From assembly GCA_013398055.1 (NCBI GenBank), contig VZRS01000247.1:1625633-1689632 (forward strand): a stretch of DNA of 64,000 nucleotides, written 5' to 3'. The notes beneath the pieces are model-generated. The model was not told where the DNA came from, did no database searches, and worked only from the letters and a program-made list of their open reading frames with translations. Shown here one piece after another: positions 1 through 11,029 of the stretch. The stretch comes from Ifrita kowaldi. Lineage: Eukaryota > Chordata > Aves > Passeriformes > Cinclosomatidae. Position numbers and translations under genes: made by a program. Every line of letters starts with the position of its first letter. The stretch's first letter is position 1.

Positions 1-1346
1 TTTCCCAACTGTCTTTCAGTGTTTTATTGCATAGGGTAGGTTTACATACTGTATTCTAAAAACATATCTGTGATCTCTGACCTTCCTAACATAGATTTGG
101 CATAACACAGATGCCAAATAAATCAGTGTTAACTCCCAGCAGGAGTTAACTTGGACGTGGCACCATATTATTGTGGTCATGGAGGCTTGATCCGGTTGTG
201 ACATTTAGGGAGAGCAAGATCAATGTGTTCTTAATTAAGTGTTATCGTATTTTGTCCAGGTAAACTTTGGTTCTTCTTCCAAATTTAAACACATGCTGAT
301 GTATAGTGTTAGAGTATATCTTGTTAGAATAATTCTGCTGAATTTCTTCTGGAGATGTGTGCCAAGCAGATTATAACTCCGGCTATCTGGGCTATATGAT
401 AATCAATACCTTAAGGCTAATATTAGCGCTATAAATCAGTGTTTATTTCTTCCACTTCAACTTTGGAAAGTCGTAGATTTGGGTATTTACTTCCTGCTTA
501 GGCCTATTTTATAAAAGGATTTTAAGACAGATACTAGAGGAGACAATGTGGGTCCTGCAATGAGAAGTGGAGAGATCTTTTTAAAAAATTTGTGTACCAA
601 CTGTCCATTTTAGAGATATTTATGACTAAGTAGGTTCAATATGTCTCAACATTATTAGAATTTTTTAATAATTTTTGTCATATAAATAAAGTTATTCAGA
701 ATTTTTTTTCGCTGTTGTTGAGGAATTGTAATGTATTGCCTCCATAGCGTATACCTTTTTTCCAGGAGATTGTATATTTTCCATAGTTATCCTTTTCTCC
801 CCTTTTTGCCAAGCACCTTCTTATTTAATTTTTTTTTCCTTAGTGTAAACACTTTCAAGTAAATATTAGCATGAATGAAGTCAGTGAAAGATAAGGATGT
901 ATTATCTGAACATATTTAATGACAGCACATTGATTCACTTCTGTTTACAAGCAAAACTATCCATTTATATATCACTATATTCTTATTATTATATTGCAGT
1001 ATATGCTGCAATATGATCGTTGGATAAGCTCTGATTAGTATTTGTCTGTACTAGCAAATCAAATACTGATATTTTTGAGCATGAAGCTAATGTAGGACAG
1101 CCCCTACACATGCTAGTTAAGGCCTCAGAAACATATGTTTCCATGCAGGCTGCCTACGTAAGTCATGGATCTTCCAGATTCTGAGCATTCCTGTGAATAG
1201 TTATAGCAGCCACAAGCCTGTGAAGGAAGCTTCCAGCACTTCTGCAATAGGGATGATTGAGCTCCTAAGTGATGTTGAATTTATCAGCATAGCCAGGGAA
1301 TCCTTGGCATTCCTTTATTCTGCTACAACTGATAATATGTTTACCT
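1..1346. other. AT-rich unique DNA, no gene seen
   Basis: I see no gene, RNA gene or recognisable repeat here. The sequence is AT-rich with short poly-T runs. A short open frame at 1193-1459 runs into the repeat at 1347 and has no family resemblance that I recognise. Confidence 0.6.
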
Positions 1347-1606
1347 CAGTGCTTACTTTGTGCTTTTTGTTCTCCTGCTGCCCCACTCAGATGTTGGGTG
1401 GGTTTTGTTGTTTTGATTATTGGAAAGACTTCTATTTGTACCTTCATAAAGACAAATAAGCAGAGAACAGCTGTATCCCACTTGGTGACATAAAATTCAG
1501 CAGATTCCTAGCTCAGATATAGATGTTGAATGGTGTCTGATCCTCAGTAGATTATACATCTGCTGTTAAAAATCAGGCAAATACAAAAGATACGGTATTT
1601 TCAGCA
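1347..1606 (+). repeat. 260-bp dispersed repeat, copy A
   Basis: This segment recurs in the same orientation at 9703-9962. Both copies are 260 bp with no net indel; by eye I count about 15 substitutions, or roughly 94% identity. Differences cluster in the middle (around 1450-1485 of this copy), and both ends are nearly identical. I do not recognise the family: it has no CR1 3' motif and no clear LTR ends. It could be a low-copy interspersed repeat or a local duplication. Copy A overlaps a chance open frame of 88 codons that breaks in copy B. Confidence 0.85.
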
Positions 1607-2264
1607 CTGTTTTTTGTCTTTCCTAACCATTGGCATTTGAAAAAAACCCCATTCAATCCTATTTAACCATAAAACCACAAGTCCTATGTGCTGAATTTCA
1701 GAATACGATTTACGATTGTGAGTTTCAAGTAGATAAAACTAAATCCTTCCACAGTCTAGATTGTCTAACTTTCTGAAAATCTGTCTTCCACTCTTACCCA
1801 TTCTTTGAACTCAACAAGCAGGACTTCCATCCAGTGCCTAGGCCTTTTAAACACCACTGTTGAAAAAGTGAGCATAGTTCAACCATTTTGGTTGGTATTA
1901 CAAACTGCTCTAAACTGCAAACTGTCTGAAAGATAAATATTGCTATGTTCATCCTTATTGGACCAAATTTGATCTTGTACATCCAACCTGTCTTTAACTC
2001 AATGAAAGATTTGTAGGGCCCTCAGCATTTGTCGTGGTTTTGTACCTACAACCTTCAGTGAGAAAAACACCATTAATTTCAGTTGGAACATTTTCAAACC
2101 TACAATACACCTTTCAAAATTCCTGCTTTTAGCTCATCTGTAGAGACTTTCTAATGAAGTGATACTGATAATTATACAGTAGTAGATAATGATGCAAAAT
2201 TGCATTCAGAACTTCATGTAGTCACATGGGCCATCAGTAGTATGATTCCTTTTTTCAAAGAGTA
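1607..2264. other. AT-rich unique DNA
   Basis: No gene or recognisable repeat is seen between the repeat copy and the A/C-rich insertion. The short minus-strand open frame at 1794-1982 is not recognisable. Confidence 0.5.
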
Positions 2265-2515
2265 TTTTCAAATAAAGAAGCTCTGGTAGTCTGATATTTC
2301 CTTAAAAAAAAAAAAATCAATCAAACAAACAAACAAACAAAACCAAACAAAAATAAATAAAAACAAACAAAAACCCAAACAAAAACAGCAACAAAAAACC
2401 AAAGCAACCACAAAAAACCCCAAAACACAAACAAACAAAGAACCCAAAACACCAAAACAAAAAAACCCCCAAAACCCCCCAAAAACAAATGAAGAAGCTG
2501 TTTTCAAATAAAGAA
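2265..2515. repeat. A/C-rich tract bounded by a 15-bp direct repeat
   Basis: The 15-mer TTTTCAAATAAAGAA occurs at 2265-2279 and again at 2501-2515. Between them lie about 24 bp of ordinary sequence, a poly-A run of 13 and about 170 bp of A-rich sequence with C runs (AAAC, AAACCCC, AACCCCCC). The arrangement resembles a target-site duplication around a poly(A)-bearing insertion, but no SINE or processed gene is recognisable inside. Template slippage during replication is the alternative. The open frame on the minus strand here is low-complexity translation only. Confidence 0.6.
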
Positions 2516-5500
2516 ACAAAAGGATTTGATCCTGCAATCAGAGTTTGTACAAAAATGGACCCTGCAGGACCCTGTAGACAGCAGTCATCATAACTTCAGC
2601 TATCCAGAAGGCAGATGGCCACATGTGACTTGCCATCCTATGCTTCCTTTGTCATAAAGGAAAAATTAGAATGTTTAGGCAGTGCCTTTCTCTAGCTAGC
2701 TTTATACTTCTCATTCAGAATTAATCATGTCCTATGAGTACTAATTTGTCTCCATTTATTACAAAATGCGTGAAGATCAGTGGGTCAAACTATCTGTCAT
2801 ACAGGTATTTACAAAGGAAGACAAAGGTCGAAGGAATTCTACCCCAGATGTCCAAAAGAATACTTGCATTTGAAGCTTAGGACACTCTAGTACCAAGAAA
2901 AGACAGATTCTTACCGTGCACTCAGTCTCACCACTGACATTGTTTTGTTTTAAATAGTATTAAAACTTTTTGACAGTTTTAATTAGTGTGTAGATAATTC
3001 CTGTGCTTTAAAATAAGCAGGGTCTAAATAATTAGTGAGCTATAAATAATTCAGGTAGAAGAGACATTGGGGGCCTTCTAGAGACCATAATCTATCAACA
3101 ATTGGGAACATTAACATCAGGCATTCCAGCCATCTTTCTAATAAGAATATTAAATATGCAGCCAGATCCAAAAGATGAAAGTAGAGATCTGACCTCCATT
3201 CAGCAACATAAATAATTAATCCACCTGTCTATCTACCTATCATAAATCTACTAAACTCAATGCTTCAGCTTGTTCTGTAAGTTTTGTAGAAAGAGAGGAC
3301 TTGGGGAATTAGAGAAGTTTGTAACTAGAACCCTGCAGTTTGAATAAACCTTTCTTGATTGCACTTGATCTTTTCAGGGGAGTCATAAATCATTTTTTCC
3401 TTGAACTTGTGCTGATTTCCACTCTTAACTAGAGGCTATCAGGGTTGAAAATGTAGTTTGTTATCCTGAGTGTTTTGTTTGTTGTAGTGTTATATACAAA
3501 TGCTTTTTTTTGCTTCCATTGTCTCAATGTTAGACATAGCATTCAGCAAGAACAGCACATTCCTTGCAAGGTCCTGCAACGCTCTTCACAGACAGAGCTT
3601 GTTTAATTTTTTTTTATTTTTTGGCATCTTTGAATAGGGAAAAACTCTTGTGAGGAATCAAATCCACTGAAGTGAGTAGCTGGTTGCTTTTTGGTTGGTG
3701 ATGACAGCCTGTTGTAAGGGCCCTTTCAACAGTATCTTCATCTGAATCATCTGAGACTTTCAAACTGTTCTGATGATTTCTTATAATCAAGATGTTTGAA
3801 GCCCTATGTGACCACTTCAGAAAATGCATGATCCTCCTCATTGTAATATCTTAATCTGTGTACAAAACATCTGCTGTCTGTATTTGCTATATGCAAGGTA
3901 CTGCTATGTGACCAAACTTGCCTAAGCAGAAACAGTTATTTAATATTATTTATACATTTTTTCGTCAATTCTACATCAGGTCTCTGATACGGCCAGATTT
4001 CCCACTCAGGAGGACCAACACAATTAAGTGCATGAATAGCATCTACCAACTGGTCTGTGCATAGCCTGGGAAATGCCTGTGACTGCCCAAAACTCCCACT
4101 TTCTGCAGCAGTAAATCAAATGCTTTGTTTCACAGGGGCTCGGAGTTTGATCTTGTTTCAAGTCAGCGTGCTGTTTCAAATCAGTTCATTGTCTCATCTA
4201 TGCAGAGACCAGCCAGAGAGTTTCTAAGAGCACTATGAGCGCGTACAAGAATACCCTTCATACCCAGCCAAATAACAGTTATAGCTGTAGGGCAACTTTG
4301 AATTTCATCCTTATAGTGCTCTTATAACTTGAATTCCATGCCAACAGAAATACAAATTACTTGGACAGGTAAATGTGTAAAACACAGAGGAGCTAAAAAT
4401 ACTGTTCAGGGCTACTTCTTGGAGAGGGAAGAGGAGTCTTTGAATGCTTTGCAATCTTTATTCTCCTTTCTGAACAGATTAAGATCACAAAGCTCTGAAA
4501 TTCATAAAGCCAGAAATTTCTATTCAACCACATGCATTTATCATTATGCCAGTCCACTTTAGGAATTTATTTACATTTGTGTTTTAAAATGTGAAGGATA
4601 ACTTTGTGCCTTTTAAAATAATTCTTAGTACTTATACATAATCTTAGAGAGCTTCTCAGCTATGGTCCTGTTCAGATTGCAGTAATACTTCTACTCCCAT
4701 TATTACGGCCAACCTTTTCTAAATGTGAATACTTATTTAAAAATAAAAAAAGAAGTCAGCTTTATCTCATTTGTATTAATTATATTCTGCATTCCATTTG
4801 TTTTGTGTGTCATTAAATACATTTGGGAAAAGATTCATTTTTGTTGTTCCTACACATGTTTTTTCATTATAATAGTTTCTATTGCAGAACTAATTAAATA
4901 TCCGAAAGTTCTCTCCTTTAAAAGTAATTACCTCTTAATGAAATGTACACATATTTCTCACTATTATTGGTTAACCTTTAGCGACTTTTTCTATTTCTCT
5001 CTCTTCCACTTATTGCTGCAATTACACTTTGCACTTAAATAATGCTATTAACATGGGAATTTTGACAGAGGCAAAAAAGTTCACTCTAGCTTATACAGAT
5101 TGGATAATCACAGGGTATTATAACCTAGATTTCAAGAAACAGGTCTCAAAATTTTTACCCTGATATTTTGATGCTTGGATTAGCACATTTTATCCTTATT
5201 TACCTAAGTATTTATATGTCTTAAGCTTCTCTGGAAATACTAATTTAATAATCAGTCCAACAAAGTGCCTTTAGACAGGAGGAATCTAGAAGGATTTTCT
5301 AAGGTCAGGCATCTGACTTTCTTACCAACTTGTTCCCCTTCACTGCAGACAATCGTCTAAACTTACCATAACCAAAGCTGGATAGTTGAATATTGTAAGA
5401 TACATGATGTGGACACCTCCTTAAATTGTTTCAGATTGCAAAACTTAACCAATGGCTCTCTGAATCCAGCTGTCTTGAAAATACAGACTTATGTGGCTTG

Positions 5501-6565
5501 ACTTTGGAAGTGAATATAAGACATTAGGTTCCTGACTGCTAGAACTTTCCCTCTGCTTCATGTGAGCATTGTCTTGTGTCAAGACATTAGCAGTCTGTTG
5601 GGCCTAACAATGGAGATAAATTCTAGCTGTAATTCATTACAAAAAGTTTGATGGTATGATCTTTCTGCAGCTGCTTCTCTAAACCCTAATAATCTAAAAC
5701 ATCAGGGGAGTCAGAACCCACAATAGCAAGAAAAGAAAAGAAAAAAAAAGAAAAAAGACAATTCAAGAGGATAGAAAATTATGGAGGCAATTTACTGGAC
5801 AATGATTACATGAGCCACATGTCAGCTCAGTTTTCGAGGAGTTTCTATCATCCCCTCAATATATTGGATATGTTACATAGCTGATATATAAAATTAAGAT
5901 AGGCAGAGTGTGCTCAGGAACCAGTTCACCCAAAGCCACTTATGAATAAATTATCAAATCTTCGTGTGGGAAGACAAGACATATTTTTACATGACAACAT
6001 AGCAGGCAACTAAACCATGCTGAACTTGCTCTTTTACAATTGTTTCTCAAGAAAAATTGATCATAATTGTGTGCAGTAATTTTTACCAATTTGGTATTAC
6101 ATCCTTCAATTGTCAGGCATAAGGCCCCAAACAACTTATTCAATGAGACTTTTAAGGGCTTATGGTTGTTCATATACTCTGAGCTAAACACATGGGAGAA
6201 ATACCAACAAGATATTCTCAAGAGGTCAAGACAACAAAAGGAACTTTACTGACAACTTTGGAAAATTAGAGAACTTTGGCAAAAGGTTTAGAGCAGCATT
6301 CAGTCAACACAAATGCTTCCTGAAGCACTGACTTGGCCATTCAACTTAGCAAACTCTAAGCCCATTTGATTTTAAGTTTCTCAAAAATTCCAAGAAGATA
6401 GAATAAGAAGGAGAAAAACAGAAAATATAGAAAAGAGCAAACATAACTCCCACTCCTGGTTCCAGCAGTGTTCAGCTGATAGAGATTCCGAGAGGAGGTA
6501 GGGTCCATCATCCAACTTATAGCAATCCCAAGAGGAAGTAAGGTCAAGACAAGAGATGCTTGCCT
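2516..6565. other. Unique AT-rich DNA, no gene supported
   Basis: Four kilobases without a recognisable gene. A short AAAAG-type purine microsatellite lies at about 5727-5758. Open frames at 3614-3841, 4329-4562, 4725-5042 and 5940-6221 are short, lack family resemblance and show no exon-like flanks. The last 200 bp before 6566 are neither clearly part of the CR1 nor clearly outside it. Confidence 0.5.
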
Positions 6566-7173
6566 CGTGTTCTGCTTTAAATACCCCTTGGGCTTCCTGG
6601 GCCCTTTCCCCAGATGGGACTTCCTGTCAGGTGGCCACTCAGGAGCTGGGTTAGGGGCTCCAGAGGCAGGTGTGGACCATTGCCTCTGCTATGCCAGGGG
6701 TTGGCAGCCACTGTGGGGCTGGAATACAGGCTGGGGGGATGGGGTGTGCAGAGCAGGGCACTGCCTCACCGGAGCAAGGCCTGACCTGTCCCTTCTACCA
6801 CACACACAAAACAAAATATATGGAACCCACAATCCTTCCAGTCTCTCACAGCAAGGCATGCAGTGGTGGCAGTGGCGAGTTCTGTGGCTTAGTGCAAGAT
6901 TGAGGGTTACAGGAGGGTTTCTGAAGCCAGGGAAACATGACCAAGGGCAGAGACCCCACCAGGAGCCAGCAACTCTTTGTGAGCAAGTGCAGCACATTTA
7001 AATGGCCCAGGGGAGTACCAGACCCGGGAGCATGGCCAGCAGAGTGGGCGAACAGAGTGTGGTGCACCAGCCAGGGCATGGCATGGGAGTTTGCAAAGGA
7101 GAGTGTGTGGAGAGGGCCTTGTACCCTGCTTGTAGGTCCACATCCCAGGGAAGTGCTCTAGGTCTCTTCCATA
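6566..7173 (+). mobile_element. CR1 LINE, 5' leader region (probable)
   Basis: This block is much richer in G and C than its surroundings and directly precedes a decayed CR1 ORF1 start at 7174. The part near 7080-7130 (a GAGTTTGCAAAGG-like motif followed by a stretch ending in CCTTGTACCCTGCTTG) resembles the CR1 5' untranslated leader as I remember it. The first 300 bp (about 6566-6880) I assign only by continuity; they could be another element. Open frames across this block on both strands are mutually overlapping and fit GC-rich noncoding sequence. The 5' boundary is approximate. Confidence 0.55.
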
Positions 7174-7594
7174 ATGGCGGATATTTGCCTCAGAGTGAAA
7201 ACTCGTGTTTCTATGGAGAAAGGCCATAAGATGTCTGATGCTTCCACGCAGACAGAGCTGGTAAGGAAGGAGACTGCTGTACACAACTCTAAACACCCAC
7301 AAGCAAGGTCTGCAAGGAGAAACTGTATCAACAGCACACAGTGCATACCATAACAAGAAACTATGAGTTCTCCCAATGGATAGACATCTATTAAGACATA
7401 CTGTAGAACCCACCTGCCAGCCTTACAGGGAGTCACATGAGTTATGCTGTCATCCGGGAACTAACGTCCAAGATGTTGCTGAGAGGGTGCCACAAATAGT
7501 TAAGGGCAGACACTACTATCCCCTACTACTCCTTCACATGGGCATGAATGAACTGCGAGTCGCTGCATGTGTGAGAAATATCAATTCAATGTAA
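7174..7594 (+). pseudogene. CR1 LINE ORF1 remnant with esterase-like domain
   Basis: From the ATG at 7174 the frame reads MADICLRVKTRVSMEKG and continues with SDASTQTELVRKETAV, which fits the start of avian CR1 ORF1. A stop follows at 7348-7350. The homology resumes in another frame at 7376, where RHLLRHTVEPTCQPYRES, ELCCHPGTNVQDVAERVP and HYYPLLLLHMGMNE match the SGNH/GDSL esterase domain carried by CR1 ORF1. The expected GDS nucleophile block reads as D-R-H, so the catalytic serine is lost; the GxN block survives as G-M-N. The reading ends at a TAA near 7594. No reverse transcriptase region follows. This is a dead copy with a stop, a frameshift and a 3' truncation. Confidence 0.8.
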
Positions 7595-9702
7595 TATTAT
7601 TTTATCTTCATTTTACAGTCCCTTTTTGCAGATTGAATTAGAAAAACATCGAAGCAATTCCTCAAGTTCCTTCTAAGAAAGTGAGTGCTCTCGAATCTGT
7701 CTGTTTGTCCAAAATCGTATCACCTCTACATCTGTATAAAAACTAACTGACTTCTGCCCTTGCTTTGTATAGACATGTTAGCCACTCTTCTGTCTGGATA
7801 TGTAATTATTGATCACTAAGAGGACATGGTGTTGGATTGATGTATTTGTATAATTTAACATACAGTATGCTCAAATGCTATTCCTTATAGATGAAGTGTG
7901 CGAATGGGTTGAAGAGTGAGTGACACCTCACACATGCAAAATGTGTGAGGTGAATTAGCAATCTTAAATATGCATCATTGATTTCTGTACACAGGTTCCT
8001 TATTAATGTGAAAGAAGTGCATGAATATAGTCTTTCTCATCTACACATCACAATTCGATGTTCTACATTCAAACAAAAAATTCCATAATTTACACAGTAG
8101 TGTTGTGTTATGGCCATTGCCTCCTGCACCTTCTTTTCAAAGACCTTATCTGAAAAGGAGAAGCTTGATTGGTTTTGGTAATCTTGCCAGATGTATCTGC
8201 CAAATAATAGTTTCCAAATAGAGACTTCTTGCTGCAGGTTATGCTGTGAGGTTATGTTTGAAAGGGTGTGGGAAGCATGAACTACCTCATTTAACAATAA
8301 GTTAATAATTTCAATAATCTCTAAAGATAATGGCACAAATTAATAACTGCTTTTATATTCATGGCTGGAAAACATGCTGTTTTTGAAAAGTAGTATGATG
8401 TCAAAGGGAACAGCATTCATTCATCTTCAGAGGTACTTGATACCACATAATGCAAAATCTGAGAGTGGGTTGCATCATTCCACACTAGAAAAAACTTTGC
8501 ACTTCTAATTTGGATGAATACAACAGAGGAAGAAAAAGCTCCATTTTTTTGCAGCAGTGATAGAGAGTTTTATTAATTCTTTATGTCTCATACTGTCAGA
8601 CTGTTTAAAATTTAATAATCAGAAATGTAGATGAACAGTTGAAGGCTACTATTCATGGTCATCAATGCTGAACAGCCAATAAAATATATTCTGAAGTTAC
8701 GAAGAGATTATTTTCTGTCTTCTTATGAAAGAAATACTTGTTATTTCCCAGTCTGTACTGAAACCAGTCCCAATCATTAAATAATCATAATCAGAATAAT
8801 CTCAAACTAGGCTTTTTGTGCCATGCTAAATGTCAAGGCCAAAACCGAACTACTGAATTCTTCTGTTTTAAATTGTATGCACAGTGAGGGATGATCATAC
8901 ACAAAATGCAGAAATCATGTTTGAAAGTGTAAATTTATTCCAGGCTAGCTTTCTAAATGTTTGAATTAGATTAATCTAAAACTGCATCATCTCTTTTATG
9001 CATGTGTAACAGAACAGGCATCAGTGGACTTACTGTTGTCAAGATCTAGAATAATGTTTCAACCAGGTACTTTTCTCTTTTGGAATGTACATAAAATGTG
9101 CATAGAGTGTTCATAAAAATTCTTTGTAGGGCTCTTTGCAGTGTAATTCTAATGTGGACTGAGGATACGGAATGTTACCTTGACAGAAGCAAAGATGTAT
9201 CACCTGCCTGTCTATTTGTACAAGTTAAACACAAACAACATCAACTAAAATAAGGTAGAGAGCTATAGTTTACAACTCATCAAGAGCATTTTAAATTAAG
9301 GTGTTTTTGTCTATACACCAAGAATAAATAAGTTTAGCGGGTCATTCTCCTGCTAATATGCAGCAAGTTATATGGTTATTCACTTTCATTTTACTGGGAG
9401 CTGCAGTGTACACAATCAGAAGAGAAAGTGTTACCAGTTTTCAATAAACAATATTTTGTGCAAAGTTTCTTCCTCTTCAAAAGCTCTCCAGGGGAAAAAG
9501 ATACTGGCAATTTACTTTTATTGAAGCAGTTCTCACTTGGGAGTAAACATGTGTGAGAATGATGACTGAAGATAGATAAGGCCTCTGTGCCTCCCATTTT
9601 TGAATCCAAAGAAAACATCAGGGATGAAAATTTTCATGCTGTGCCTTTCTAATTTGTACAGTTGGATGCATTGAAGGCATGTTTTCATAGAGCCGCAGAA
9701 AA
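7595..9702. other. Unique AT-rich DNA
   Basis: Apart from the hairpin at 7924-7952 I see no gene or repeat. Short open frames at 8021-8221, 8037-8336 and 9391-9618 are not recognisable. No CR1 ORF2 or 3' end is visible downstream of the ORF1 remnant. Confidence 0.5.
7924..7952. repeat. Perfect 12-bp inverted repeat (hairpin)
   Basis: CACCTCACACAT at 7924-7935 is the exact reverse complement of ATGTGTGAGGTG at 7941-7952, with a 5-nt loop GCAAA. The stem does not extend further. It could be a chance palindrome, a remnant of a small DNA element, or a structured element in a transcript; nothing around it decides. Confidence 0.85.
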
Positions 9703-9962
9703 CAGTGCTTACTTTGTGCTTTTTGTTCTCCTGCTGCCCCACTCAGATGTTGGGTGGGTTTTGTTGTTTTGATTATTGGAAAGACTTCTATTTGTACCTT
9801 CATAAAAACAAATAAACAGAGAACAGCCATATACTACTCAATGACATAAAACGCAACAGATTCCTAGCTGAGATATAGATGCTGAATGGTGTCTGATCCT
9901 CAGTAGATTATACATCTGCTGTTAAAAATCAGGCAAATACAAAAGATATGGTATTTTCAGCA
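9703..9962 (+). repeat. 260-bp dispersed repeat, copy B
   Basis: Partner of 1347-1606, about 8.36 kb downstream in direct orientation and about 94% identical by eye. The match starts abruptly at CAGTGCTTACTTTGTGC and ends abruptly at GTATTTTCAGCA. Sequence outside these limits does not match between the two sites, so the unit length is well defined. Confidence 0.85.
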
Positions 9963-10970
9963 ATAGTTTTGAGCATTGGAGTGGTTTATTTGGAGTATTT
10001 TTGCTTCTCAATGACAATAAGTTTCTTTTCAATTTTCTCATATTTCTACTGCCACTTACACATATTCTCAGGACAACTATTCTCGGCTTCAACAGTACTC
10101 AGCTCCCATTTCACAACCTGTCAAATGGCTACTCAGGCAGAAAAAAATTAACCCATATGTAGTCTCTGTAGACTGAAAATTAGCTTACTCATAGTTATGT
10201 CTCCTCACGGGAATTACCAAGTCACTGATTGCTGAAAAGGCTGCCAGCACTAACAGGAGTCCTCAGTGGTCACTGAAAAAAAAAAAAATAATGCCAGTAA
10301 CCTCTGCTTCATATGAGCTCAGTAAATTTTGCCTGTGTTCATACTCACACTGGCTGCACAACATTTATCTTATTAATCTAGTTATGAAACCAGTAATTGA
10401 GTGCTTGAGTCCTGTATTTTGAAGCCACAAGACAGGATTACTTTCACTTAACGTTCAACATTTACAATGTAGCTTTCTACATATGAGGTAGTTATCCTAA
10501 GCTTCCTTTTTAGTGCAGACAGTTAATCACTTAGTGATATGATTCATCTGACCTATGTTAGACATCAGTTTTAGGATAAATCTACAGCTGCTCAGATTAA
10601 TCCTATCTAATGTGACTTTATCATAGAGCAGTAAGAGTATTAGAGACTTAGAAATAAATGTAGATATTCCTAATTTTTTATTTTTTTCTGCAAGCCTCCT
10701 TTGATGAAATACAGAAAATTAGAACTTTTAATGTATTTTCTGACAGAATATGCTAATAACAGAAAACTGCATAGATCAGACTCTCTGGGTTAATCAGGGT
10801 TCTCCATGCGGTGTTGAATCCAGTGACTATTAAAGATTTTTAATTTCTGCTCAACTTACTCCTATTAATAGATATAAAAATATTATTAAGAAGAATTTAT
10901 TTCCTGGATTATTTTAAATGACAGATTCAATACAGTTGAGTAGGAACATTCAGTTATATTTAACCTCCCT
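9963..10970. other. Unique AT-rich DNA
   Basis: No gene recognised. The open frame at 9948-10151 starts inside the repeat and has no known family signature. A poly-A run of 12 occurs near 10276. Confidence 0.5.
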
Positions 10971-11029
10971 TATGAGTGGTTTGACTTGATGGTCTGACCT
11001 CTTAATCAAGGATTTTATGATTCTGATGA
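10971..11029 (+). mobile_element. CR1 3'-end scrap (possible)
   Basis: The text GTGGTTTGACTTGATGGTCTGACCTCTTAA followed by ATTTTATGATTCTGATGA resembles the last 60 bp of a CR1 3' untranslated region, ending in an ATTCTATGATTCTATGA-like motif. In this CR1 family the motif reads on the plus strand when the element is on the plus strand. The piece is short and diverged, so chance resemblance is possible. Confidence 0.4.

Noticed and set aside
2268..2537. 89-codon Phe/Cys-rich minus-strand open frame
   Set aside because: Translation of the A/C-rich tract on the opposite strand.
6567..7413. Long overlapping open frames on both strands (up to 168 codons)
   Set aside because: They fall in the GC-rich CR1 leader, where stops are rare. 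Only the 7174 and 7376 frames match CR1 ORF1.
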